From contig NZFX01000074.1 in NCBI GenBank assembly GCA_002689385.1, positions 1 to 37,234 on the forward strand: a stretch of DNA of 37,234 bases, given 5' to 3'. Below the pieces are notes generated by a model. That model was not told the DNA's origin. It was given only the letters and a program-made list of their open reading frames with translations, and did no database searches. Positions within the stretch are counted from its first letter, which is position 1, and each line of letters starts with the position of its first letter. Made by a program: the position numbers and the translations under genes. Shown piece after piece: positions 23,621 to 31,467 of the stretch. Source of the stretch: Phycisphaerae bacterium (GTDB lineage: Bacteria; Planctomycetota; Phycisphaerae; Phycisphaerales; SM1A02).

Positions 23621-26401
23621 ATGAGCTGCAACACGGAACAAACAGAAACACATCGCTATTGCGCAGAAGTTGCTAATGAACTTGAATCTCGCTGGCAAGC
23701 CAAATGGGCCGCCGATGATTTAAACAGTGTCGGCAACCCCGGCGACGAGGGTTTCGATGTTTCTAAACCAAAATTTTACTGTTTAGACATGTTCCCCTAT
23801 CCAAGTGGTGCTGGTTTACATGTTGGTCACCCAGTTGGATACATCGGTAGTGACATCATTTCTCGCTTCAAAAGAATGCAGGGCTTCAACGTTCTGCATC
23901 CAATGGGATGGGACGCGTTTGGCTTACCAGCAGAACAATACGCAATCGAAACTGGTGTACACCCTGCAACAACAACACGAAAAGCAATCGATACCTTCCG
24001 TGGACAACTTCAACGCATAGGTTTCAGTTACGACTGGTCGCGTGAGTTCGCAACTATCGATCCCGAATATTATAAGTGGACACAATGGATTTGGCTCAAG
24101 GCCTACGACGCATGGTTTGATCCAAAAGCAAAAAAAGCAAAACCAATTGCAACTCTTGTTGACGGATTACATACAGGCGAAATATGCAGCGAAGACGGCA
24201 ACTGGGACGAGATGAGCGAAGCGAAAAAAACTTCGTACATTAACAACCATCGGCTCGCTTACCTTGGCGAACAAGTAGTTAACTGGTGCCCAAAACTTGG
24301 CACCGTTCTAGCAAATGAAGAAGTTATCGATGGGCTAAGTGAACGCGGTGGATTCCCTGTTGTGCGTAGACCGCTTCGTCAGTGGATGTTTCGGATTACG
24401 GCGTTTGCAGATCGTTTACTTGAAGACCTGGAGGGTCTTGACTGGCCACAATCGACTCTTCGCATGCAAGCTGAATGGATTGGCCGAAGTGAAGGTGCGG
24501 ATGTTGACTTTGCTATTATTGATTCGGATGATTCACTCTGTGTCTACACAACTCGGCCTGATACACTCTTTGGAGTGACGTTCGTGGTGCTAGCACCAGA
24601 GCATCCGCTTATTAAAACATTAATCGCATCGCCTCCAGATGGTTGCGACAGCACAGCCCTTAAAGCATATGCAACCGAAGCAAAAAACCGCGCCGATGTT
24701 GACCGCATGGCAGATGCCAAAGGGAAATCCGGCGTGTTCTCTGGACTCTACGCAACAAATCCTGCAACTGGTAATGCCATTCCAATTTGGATTGCAGACT
24801 ACGTTCTCATGGGATATGGACACGGCGCCATTATGGCTGTTCCGGCGCACGATTCGCGAGATCATGCATTTGCAAAAGCACACAACATTCCGATTGTCAA
24901 AGTTGTAGAACCAAACAAGAACGAAAAGGTTGCTGATTGTTTTTCGGGGCCGGGCGTTGCAGTTAATTCTTCAAGCGACCTGCTTTCTATTGATGGACTT
25001 ACAACTGCAGAAGCGCAACAAAAAACTATCCGCTGGCTTGAAGAAAACAAACTTGGTAGCGCAAAAACAAATTACCGTTTGCGTGATTGGCTATTTTCGA
25101 GGCAGCGATACTGGGGCGAACCGTTTCCTATCGTCTTTGATAGCGAAGGCAATCACTACCCTGTTGGAGAAGCTGCATTGCCAGTTGTCCTTCCGAACCT
25201 TGACAATTACACGCCTGTGGAGTCTAAAGATCCTACCCCACTTCTTGGGAAGGCGACAGATTGGTTACACACCACTGCAGGCGAAGCCGGCGTTGACCCA
25301 GACATTCTTCCACCGGACACGCCTGTAACTCGTGAAGCAAACACAATGCCGGGGTGGGCGGGGTCATGCTGGTACGAAGTTCGATATTGCAGTTCTAATT
25401 GCGACACCCGATTCGTTGACAGCGAAGCAGAACAATATTGGATGGGCAACGGCATCGATTTATATATCGGTGGCGCAGAACATGCTGTGTTGCATCTTCT
25501 GTACGCACGGTTTTGGCACAAAATGTTGTTCGACTTAGGTGAAGTTTCTTGCAACGAACCGTTCCAGAAATTGTTTCACCAAGGGCTACTTACAAGTTTT
25601 GCCTTCCAACGAGCAAACAAATCACTTGTTCCGACAGACAAGGTTTCTCAGCAAGGCGAAGCGTTTATTGAAACCGATACGGGTAAAGAACTTGAACGCG
25701 TCATTGCAAAAATGAGCAAGTCTCTTAAAAACGTCGTGAACCCAGACGATGTTATTGCTGAGTATGGTGCCGACACACTTCGGCTCTACGAAATGTATAT
25801 GGGACCACTTGAAGCATCCGCTCCTTGGAACACACGCGACATTGTTGGCGTGCACCGATTCTTGCAACGCGTTTGGCGACTCTGCTCAGATGAACATACC
25901 GGAGAAATGCACGCTTCATTACAAGAACCGCAAGACGAACATGTAGAGCGAGCATTACACGCAACCATTGCAAAAGTTACCGAAGACATTCCAAAACTTG
26001 CATATAACACCGCCATCGCATCGATGATTGAATTCGTTAACAGTGCAACATCCTCTGGCATGGTAACTGCAGACCAGCTCGACCGATTTGTTCGATTGCT
26101 TGCTCCATTTGCACCACACATCACACAAGAGATTTATTCCAAACTTGGTCAGCAAGGATACATTGCAGATGCGCAGTGGCCAACTTTCGACCCCGAACAA
26201 CTTGTCGCCGACTCATTGGAATTGCCCGTGCAGATTATGGGAAAAGTACGCGGGCGCGTAACTGTTCCAGCGGGCGCAAGCAACGAAGACGTCGAAAAAG
26301 CTGCTATTGAAGACCCGGCTATTTGTGCCCTGCTTGAAGGGCTTGTCATCAGAAAAGTAATAATCGTTCCAAACAAAATTATCAACATTGTTGCAAACTA
26401 A
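23621..26401 (+). CDS. leuS: Leucyl-tRNA synthetase
   Basis: Class I synthetase charging tRNA-Leu, 926 residues. The HIGH motif is HVGH at 67-70 after FPYPSGAGL; KMSKS is at 697-701 (KMSKSLKNVVNPDDVI). The CP1 editing domain carries TRPDTLFGVTFVVLAPEHP and MAVPAHDSRDHAFA, and DWLFSRQRYWGEPFPI marks the end of the insertion. The C-terminal anticodon and LeuS-specific domains are complete, ending in IRKVIIVPNKIINIVAN. The downstream gene starts 2 nt after the stop, so the two are coupled. Confidence 0.97.
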   Translation: MSCNTEQTETHRYCAEVANELESRWQAKWAADDLNSVGNPGDEGFDVSKPKFYCLDMFPYPSGAGLHVGHPVGYIGSDIISRFKRMQGFNVLHPMGWDAFGLPAEQYAIETGVHPATTTRKAIDTFRGQLQRIGFSYDWSREFATIDPEYYKWTQWIWLKAYDAWFDPKAKKAKPIATLVDGLHTGEICSEDGNWDEMSEAKKTSYINNHRLAYLGEQVVNWCPKLGTVLANEEVIDGLSERGGFPVVRRPLRQWMFRITAFADRLLEDLEGLDWPQSTLRMQAEWIGRSEGADVDFAIIDSDDSLCVYTTRPDTLFGVTFVVLAPEHPLIKTLIASPPDGCDSTALKAYATEAKNRADVDRMADAKGKSGVFSGLYATNPATGNAIPIWIADYVLMGYGHGAIMAVPAHDSRDHAFAKAHNIPIVKVVEPNKNEKVADCFSGPGVAVNSSSDLLSIDGLTTAEAQQKTIRWLEENKLGSAKTNYRLRDWLFSRQRYWGEPFPIVFDSEGNHYPVGEAALPVVLPNLDNYTPVESKDPTPLLGKATDWLHTTAGEAGVDPDILPPDTPVTREANTMPGWAGSCWYEVRYCSSNCDTRFVDSEAEQYWMGNGIDLYIGGAEHAVLHLLYARFWHKMLFDLGEVSCNEPFQKLFHQGLLTSFAFQRANKSLVPTDKVSQQGEAFIETDTGKELERVIAKMSKSLKNVVNPDDVIAEYGADTLRLYEMYMGPLEASAPWNTRDIVGVHRFLQRVWRLCSDEHTGEMHASLQEPQDEHVERALHATIAKVTEDIPKLAYNTAIASMIEFVNSATSSGMVTADQLDRFVRLLAPFAPHITQEIYSKLGQQGYIADAQWPTFDPEQLVADSLELPVQIMGKVRGRVTVPAGASNEDVEKAAIEDPAICALLEGLVIRKVIIVPNKIINIVAN

Positions 26402-26403
26402 GA

Positions 26404-27681
26404 ATGAACCACATGACAAACGACTTTAACATTATTGAATTCGCCGGACTTTCAGAAGAGCGTCCTTGGGAATTACAACAACCGACTCCAACAGACGTTC
26501 GTGCAGTTGTTGTTGGGACTGAACTTCCCGCAGTGGAAAATATTACCCAAGCGCTTGCAACGTATGTCGGTGTTGCTATCGAAGCCGAAGCGGTCGACCC
26601 TCCAAGTGAAGATATACCCTGGGCAACACGCGTTCGAATAGAAGGTCTCCCTACCGATTGTATTCTCTGGGTTGAACCGCTTAATGAACAAGCACGAGAA
26701 GCTGCTGAAATTGAATCTGGCTATGTCCTTGCGTTGCAAACTGTATTGCACAGTGGTGACCCACTTACACATTTCTCAAACCTGATGCGACTCTTGGCGG
26801 GTGCGGACTTGGGTGTACATAGCATTTGTGACTTACCAACTGGGCGCTGGTTCCCCCACGACATTCTGGAACAAGTATTCGTACAAGACGATGTTGAGCC
26901 GCCGGAAGAAATACTTTGGATTACTCGACTTGTTGAAGCACCAGAAGATTCAGAGCCAGAAGAACGGTGGGCATGGATTTCTACACATGGTCTTACTCGT
27001 TGCGGACGAGCTGAACTTGAGATGTTTGGCGTCTGCGCCATTTACGCTTCAGAAGCAGTGCATATTGTTGATGGGCTTGCTGCGCTAACACTCGAAACCT
27101 CACTTCCACCTGTTGGTCAACCGATGTCGCTTGGGTCAAACTTACTTGTGTCACTTATGTCCTGCAAAGATGCACTTGGCATGCTTACCGATGAAATGCC
27201 TGGACTTGAAGACAGGAATACTCCAAGTGTTGCCATTTGTAGTTCAGACGCAACGACTGTCTATCCACTTGATGCACTCATAACATTACACCAAGGCGAA
27301 ACCGCGGTGATAAGAACACTTCGCTCAACTGAGCGTAGTGCAAAATTAGCGCAAGACAACTGGGAACTTCTTCTTACAACAGCAACACGGATTGGGGATA
27401 ATGAACATGCGGGTTGCATGGTCCAAGTACCGTGGGCGCAAGCAGAGGATGAAGAAGCGCCAAGAGAATATCTTTGGTTCCGCATTATCGAAGTGAACGG
27501 CGAAGAAGTCGTTGGCGAACTTGCGCACGAACCTGACCTTGTCAAAACACTCAGCGAAGGTCAAAAAGAAACGATTGAAAAAGCGGATGTCACCGACTGG
27601 GTGCTCATGACACCTGTTGGTCCGATGGGGCCAGCAGACGCTAAAGCCATTACCGAATTTCTTGAGCAGTTTAATAATTAA
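26404..27681 (+). CDS. DUF4026/DUF2314-like protein of unknown function
   Basis: A 425-residue soluble, acidic protein. The last 80 or so residues (EYLWFRIIEVNGEEVVGELAHEPDLVKTLSEGQKETIEKADVTDWVLM) match the DUF2314 pattern: a W/F-rich strand, G-x-L-x-x-[DE]-P, a Gly turn and I/V-x-DW. The N-terminal 330 residues resemble DUF4026-type proteins only loosely; there is no catalytic motif, signal peptide or membrane segment. It begins 2 nt after leuS, with a second possible ATG at 26413; neither has a Shine-Dalgarno sequence, consistent with translational coupling. Function unknown. The location suggests only coexpression with leuS. Confidence 0.7.
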   Translation: MNHMTNDFNIIEFAGLSEERPWELQQPTPTDVRAVVVGTELPAVENITQALATYVGVAIEAEAVDPPSEDIPWATRVRIEGLPTDCILWVEPLNEQAREAAEIESGYVLALQTVLHSGDPLTHFSNLMRLLAGADLGVHSICDLPTGRWFPHDILEQVFVQDDVEPPEEILWITRLVEAPEDSEPEERWAWISTHGLTRCGRAELEMFGVCAIYASEAVHIVDGLAALTLETSLPPVGQPMSLGSNLLVSLMSCKDALGMLTDEMPGLEDRNTPSVAICSSDATTVYPLDALITLHQGETAVIRTLRSTERSAKLAQDNWELLLTTATRIGDNEHAGCMVQVPWAQAEDEEAPREYLWFRIIEVNGEEVVGELAHEPDLVKTLSEGQKETIEKADVTDWVLMTPVGPMGPADAKAITEFLEQFNN

Positions 27682-27735
27682 GGGTTACGCCTCTTTGAAT
27701 AATACGACTAGAAGCCGCATTAATTCTGAAACCCG

Positions 27736-28116
27736 CTAACGCAAAAGTTGAAGTATAAAAACAAGTAACCCAGCAATTAATGCAAGCACCACGCAAAAGA
27801 AGGCGATTGTTGCTGTGATTGGCATTGGGCTAAAGTCGTCTTGTGGTATTTCAGTTCCTGAAAGTTCAAGCTCGTCCCAGTCAATATCAATCGAGTGCCG
27901 TTTGTTATCAAGCAAAACTTGTCTAGCCATGTCAATATCTTCTCTTCGTACTTGAAGTGGCACACCCACAGTTCCGCCGCTCAAATTTACACCAATACCG
28001 ATTGTAGAAGTTGCAAATACAAATGCATCGATGCCATAATCGCGCAACACAATCGCCAACAAATTCGCCTCGAACTCGGTTGACGGAGAAACAAGTGTGA
28101 CTAAATCTTTACTCAT
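27736..28116 (-). CDS. DUF2007-like protein with C-terminal membrane helix
   Basis: A 126-residue protein. The N-terminal 75 residues (LVTLVSPSTEFEANLLAIVLRDYGIDAFVFA...VPLQVRREDIDMARQVL) fit the DUF2007 'putative signal transducing protein' fold: a strand, a helix of the form E-A-x-x-[IL], then G[IV]xxxV and a final [VL]xV..ED...A..[IL]. An acidic linker (DIDWDELELSGTEIPQDD) leads to one hydrophobic helix at the C-terminus (TATIAFFCVVLALIAGLLVFIL), so it is probably membrane-anchored with a cytoplasmic head. Its ATG overlaps the stop of the APH gene (ATGA), indicating cotranslation. Function unknown. Confidence 0.7.
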   Translation of the reverse strand: MSKDLVTLVSPSTEFEANLLAIVLRDYGIDAFVFATSTIGIGVNLSGGTVGVPLQVRREDIDMARQVLLDNKRHSIDIDWDELELSGTEIPQDDFSPMPITATIAFFCVVLALIAGLLVFILQLLR

Positions 28117-29240
28117 GCGAAACTATCCTCATCTCCCATTGAAGGTTGTATGACATCAATAACACGCTGCGCCCTTGGCTCTAGCCAGCGCAATTTCCGT
28201 TCGACCATTCGCAAAAATGAAGAGCCACGAATTCGTCCAAACGTTCCTGTTTTCAATATTGGTAGGAAACTTTCGACAATCAACGCTTCGACCATAAGCG
28301 ATGGAAGAATAGAACGTTCCGAAGCCATCAGTGGTAATTTTGTAAACTGATCATACGATTGCACAAGCGATTGAATCGTGTGTCCACGAAAACTATCGGG
28401 CCAGTCATCAACCTGTTCCGCATCGCCCATCCGCATGGAAAACTGCAACGCGCCGTTTGCAATATCTGTGATACGAGGACTTACCCGAAGTGAATCAAAG
28501 TCTATGACAGCAATTATGTCACCATCTTTATACAACATATTTCCAGGGTGCCAATCACTGTGCACGATGGAGGTTGGAAGCGAAGAAAAATCGACAGAAG
28601 AAACTTTTTGGTGTGCACTTTCATACTGCGATTGCAAAAAAGAAACAGTTTTATGCATACCCTCAAGGTACTCAGGGGTTTCTTGTTTGGAGAGCGATTC
28701 AATTACACGCTCCATTTTTTGCACAAACGAACGACGCAAATGAAAAGAGTGATTCGCCTCGGGTTCGTTTTGGAACTCCCTAAGTATGTCATGGAAGTGC
28801 GCGAGCACCCTTCCCGATTCAGCTGCGGCTGGATTGGATTTATCAAATCGCTTCCCTTGAATAAATTTGAAGAGCTCATAAATTCGACCCCCATGTTCAA
28901 CTAGAGTTTCTCCATCAATCGTTTCAATAAGGCCTGCTACTGGAAACCTGTGCTCAGCCAGTCTGCGTTGTACCGCGTGTGCAAAATCAACTTGTGCCCT
29001 GCCGTCTCTACCGCATGCTCTTCGCTTTAAAAGAAAATGCCCCTTCGCCGTCACAACAATCATTTTTGCAGCACGGCGCGAACCCTTGCGGTAGTCCATG
29101 ATTTTTTCGATTGCGCCGATATCAAATCGACTCAATACTATAACAAGGTCTTGCCCCTCGATTTCCTCTGCGATTGTCTCATCATCAACGAGCGGCCCAA
29201 GCCGTGGTGTTCTATCAATATTGTCCGCTTCGTTTGTCAC
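28113..29240 (-). CDS. APH-family phosphotransferase (kinase-like)
   Basis: A 375-residue protein with the aminoglycoside phosphotransferase/choline kinase fold. Nucleotide-lobe lysine in HFLLKRRACGRDG; catalytic loop VHSDWHPGNML with H227, D229 and N234; metal-binding VIDFDSLR with D247 and D249. Such kinases act on small molecules (homoserine, choline, sugars or antibiotics); nothing here points to drug resistance, and the substrate is unknown. The N-terminal 50 residues before the kinase lobe (SRFDIGAIEKIMDYRKGSRRAAK) are an addition of unknown role. The start is GTG at 29240, 6 nt after a TAAAAT element, with no Shine-Dalgarno sequence. Confidence 0.8.
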   Translation of the reverse strand: MTNEADNIDRTPRLGPLVDDETIAEEIEGQDLVIVLSRFDIGAIEKIMDYRKGSRRAAKMIVVTAKGHFLLKRRACGRDGRAQVDFAHAVQRRLAEHRFPVAGLIETIDGETLVEHGGRIYELFKFIQGKRFDKSNPAAAESGRVLAHFHDILREFQNEPEANHSFHLRRSFVQKMERVIESLSKQETPEYLEGMHKTVSFLQSQYESAHQKVSSVDFSSLPTSIVHSDWHPGNMLYKDGDIIAVIDFDSLRVSPRITDIANGALQFSMRMGDAEQVDDWPDSFRGHTIQSLVQSYDQFTKLPLMASERSILPSLMVEALIVESFLPILKTGTFGRIRGSSFLRMVERKLRWLEPRAQRVIDVIQPSMGDEDSFA

Positions 29241-29246
29241 AAAAGT

Positions 29247-29252
29247 ATTTTA
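29247..29252 (-). promoter_or_regulatory. -10-like TAAAAT before the APH-family gene
   Basis: TAAAAT on the minus strand is followed by ACTTTT and then the GTG start at 29240, which would place +1 at the start codon. There is no ribosome-binding site. Confidence 0.4.
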
Positions 29253-29318
29253 TGCCAAACTAATACATGAAGCATTTACATGTCTCTGAGACGCATTAAT
29301 CACTTTAACTAGCCTGCT

Positions 29319-30194
29319 TTATTCAGCGTTTTGCACTTGTTCTTTTATGCGATCAACCGCGCCTTTAATCTCAACAACGCGTCGACTTGTTTCACCGTCA
29401 ACGCACTTGCTTGCAATCGTATTCGATTCACGCAACATTTCTTGTGCCAAGAAATCCAGTGTCCGCCCGATTGGTTCGTCTTCTGGTCTACTGACAAGTT
29501 CACGGAACTGTTCAAGGTGACCGTCGAGTCGAGATATTTCTTCAGCAATGTCTGTTTTTTCTGCGAATATTGCAACCTCGCGCAGCGTGTCTTGTTCGGT
29601 TACGTTCGCGCCCACTTCGGCAAACAAACTCTCCATTCGCTGTCGAAGTCTTGCCTGGTATTCGCTAACAATCTCTGGTGCGCGATCTTTGATGTGCGAG
29701 AGGTGCTCTGCAATATTCACAAGTTGCGATTCAAGGTCTGCTTCAAGTGTCTGACCTTCTCGGCCTCGCATTTCAAGGACCTTGTCACAACTTTCCAATA
29801 CAAGTTTGAGCAAAGTTTCTTTTACGCGCACAGAAATCTCTGCATCATTATCTGTTTTTAATACACCCGGAAGGGAGAGCAGTCGCGAAGCGTCGATTGA
29901 AACAGAATCATCTGCTTCTCGAAGTTGCGCAATGTAGTTGCGTAAAATTCCCGCGTTAATTTGCGCAACGCCGTGTTCGGGTGCATCCACGAACTTCACG
30001 TTAATCGTGACACTCCCGCGAGAAATGTGTTTGGACACCACGGAATCAATTTCCACTTCAAGTGATTGAAGCGCATCTGGCAACCGAACATTTGATTTAT
30101 AAAACTTATTGTTGACGGTTCTGATTTCTACTTGAAGTGAAGTGCCATCTTCGTGCGAAGACGCGCTTCCAAAACCAGTCATTGAACGAAGCAT
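29319..30194 (-). CDS. yicC: YicC-family endoribonuclease
   Basis: A 291-residue YicC protein. The N-terminal MLRSMTGFGSA, VEIRTVNNKFYKSNVRLPDAL and SRGSVTINVKF blocks, and the C-terminal DUF1732 block (DIAEEISRLDGHLEQFRELV, PIGRTLDFLAQEMLRESNTIASKC, VVEIKGAVDRIKEQVQN), are all present. Family members are RNases or RNase-associated proteins that cut structured RNA, including small RNAs. Its ATG shares a base with the secG stop (TAATG), so it is coupled to secG. It lies next to the tpiA-secG pair, and no guanylate kinase gene, a common neighbour, is seen. Confidence 0.9.
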   Translation of the reverse strand: MLRSMTGFGSASSHEDGTSLQVEIRTVNNKFYKSNVRLPDALQSLEVEIDSVVSKHISRGSVTINVKFVDAPEHGVAQINAGILRNYIAQLREADDSVSIDASRLLSLPGVLKTDNDAEISVRVKETLLKLVLESCDKVLEMRGREGQTLEADLESQLVNIAEHLSHIKDRAPEIVSEYQARLRQRMESLFAEVGANVTEQDTLREVAIFAEKTDIAEEISRLDGHLEQFRELVSRPEDEPIGRTLDFLAQEMLRESNTIASKCVDGETSRRVVEIKGAVDRIKEQVQNAE

Positions 30195-30577
30195 TACTCG
30201 GAAGTTCCGTCCGTAGTTGGATTACCGGTAAATGAATCGTCAGAAGGTGTTGTTACCGCTGCTGGTGCAGTCGTCGGTGTACCGTCATCTGTTAAGGTGA
30301 TCGCCGCTGGTGCTGGGTCTTCTTCAGCTAGCGTCTTACTTTCAACAAGGTTTAGGGCAACCGCGGTACCAAGAAAAAGAACAAAGGCAACGACAGTCAT
30401 AATAGTCAGCGCATCACCGACTCGACCACCAAAGACCGTGTCCGTTCCGCCTCCGCCTGCGCCTCCAAACGCTGAAGCAAGGCCACCGCCTTGAGGGCGC
30501 TGAACAAGAATGATAAGTATCATTGCTATTGAAATTACAATGAGGACGATTGTGAGAATAAGGAACGTGTTGTTCAT
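30194..30577 (-). CDS. secG: Protein translocase subunit SecG
   Basis: A 127-residue SecG. Two transmembrane helices (about 4-25 and 55-77) flank the conserved cytoplasmic loop LVQRPQGGGLASAFGGAGGGGTDTVFGG. The last 45 residues (from about 83) are Thr/Ala/Pro/Asp-rich and acidic, longer than the short tail of E. coli SecG and probably disordered. GGAAAG lies 6 nt before the ATG. It follows tpiA by 21 nt, a tpiA-secG arrangement found in many bacteria. Confidence 0.93.
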   Translation of the reverse strand: MNNTFLILTIVLIVISIAMILIILVQRPQGGGLASAFGGAGGGGTDTVFGGRVGDALTIMTVVAFVLFLGTAVALNLVESKTLAEEDPAPAAITLTDDGTPTTAPAAVTTPSDDSFTGNPTTDGTSE

Positions 30578-30598
30578 TTCATACTTTCCAGTGCTGTG

Positions 30599-31366
30599 TT
30601 ACGGCCCACAAGCCGCCGTAACAATGGCATTAAACGAATCTGCTGATAAGGATGCGCCACCTACAAGGGCGCCATCAATATCGGGGCAGGTAAATAACTC
30701 AGCAGCGTTGTCTGGTTTGACAGAGCCGCCATATTGAATGCGAAGAGTATCCGCAACGATTTCATCATACAACCCACACACACATTCGCGTATTTCTTTG
30801 TGGACAGATTGTGCATCTTCTGGGCTTGCGGTCTTCCCAGTGCCAATCGCCCAAACGGGCTCATATGCAATGACGACCATCTGCATTTGTTTGGCTGTCA
30901 CACCCTCTAGACCTGATGTTAGTTGGTGCAAAACAACCGAAAGCGTATTCCCTGCTTCACGTTGTTCAAGCGTTTCACCTACACAAAGCACGGTTTGGAA
31001 GCCGCCAGTAAGGGATGCGTGTACTTTTTTACCAATAAGCTGATCTGTTTCGCCAAGCACATGACGGCGTTCACTATGCCCAACAAGCACACTTTGAACG
31101 CACATGTCTTGGAGCATCTGGGCACTAATTTCACCCGTAAAAGCGCCGTTGGCTTCATACCAAATATCTTGCGCCCCTAACGAAACGTTTGATTGATGAA
31201 TCACACTACCAACTGCTTGAAGATACACAAATGGAGGATAAATCACCACGTCGCAACATTCGCACGCAACGAAAGCATCTGCAATACCACCAGCAAGCAA
31301 CATGCCCGATTCTACATCGGTCTGCATCTTCCAATTTCCACCAATAATGGGCCGTCGCTTCGTCAT
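30599..31366 (-). CDS. tpiA: Triosephosphate isomerase
   Basis: Glycolytic enzyme interconverting DHAP and glyceraldehyde 3-phosphate, 255 residues from the ATG at 31366. Active-site residues are in IIGGNWKM (N11, K13), VLVGHSERRHVLGE (electrophilic His) and VIAYEPVWAIGTGKTASPEDA (catalytic Glu and loop 6), then IQYGGSVKPDNAAEL and VGGASL. An in-frame upstream start at 31432 would add 22 residues not found in the family. TATCCT ends 11 nt before the chosen ATG. It is the first gene of tpiA-secG-yicC and is divergent from alaS. Confidence 0.96.
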   Translation of the reverse strand: MTKRRPIIGGNWKMQTDVESGMLLAGGIADAFVACECCDVVIYPPFVYLQAVGSVIHQSNVSLGAQDIWYEANGAFTGEISAQMLQDMCVQSVLVGHSERRHVLGETDQLIGKKVHASLTGGFQTVLCVGETLEQREAGNTLSVVLHQLTSGLEGVTAKQMQMVVIAYEPVWAIGTGKTASPEDAQSVHKEIRECVCGLYDEIVADTLRIQYGGSVKPDNAAELFTCPDIDGALVGGASLSADSFNAIVTAACGP

Positions 31367-31377
31367 CTGAGTCGCGA

Positions 31378-31383
31378 AGGATA
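31378..31383 (-). promoter_or_regulatory. -10-like TG-G-TATCCT before tpiA
   Basis: On the minus strand TGGTATCCT ends 11 nt before the tpiA ATG; the TG gives it an extended -10 form. No -35 consensus and no Shine-Dalgarno sequence are seen. Confidence 0.45.
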
Positions 31384-31427
31384 CCAGAAACCCACTAATC
31401 TCTCGCGTTTTACCCAATATCTGCGAG

Positions 31428-31462
31428 TACAATCCGCCTTTTCAACCCCTAATGCAGGAAAC
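31428..31462 (+). promoter_or_regulatory. Predicted -10 (TACAAT) and ribosome-binding site of alaS
   Basis: TACAAT at 31428-31433 is a fair -10, and AGGAAA precedes the alaS ATG by about 8 nt. alaS therefore has a conventional leader of about 28 nt, unlike the leaderless-type starts nearby. Confidence 0.4.
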
Positions 31463-31467
31463 AATCT

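Noticed and set aside
30599-31432. 22-residue N-terminal extension of TpiA
   Set aside because: The family begins at MTKRRPIIGGNWKM, and a promoter-like TATCCT lies inside the supposed extension.
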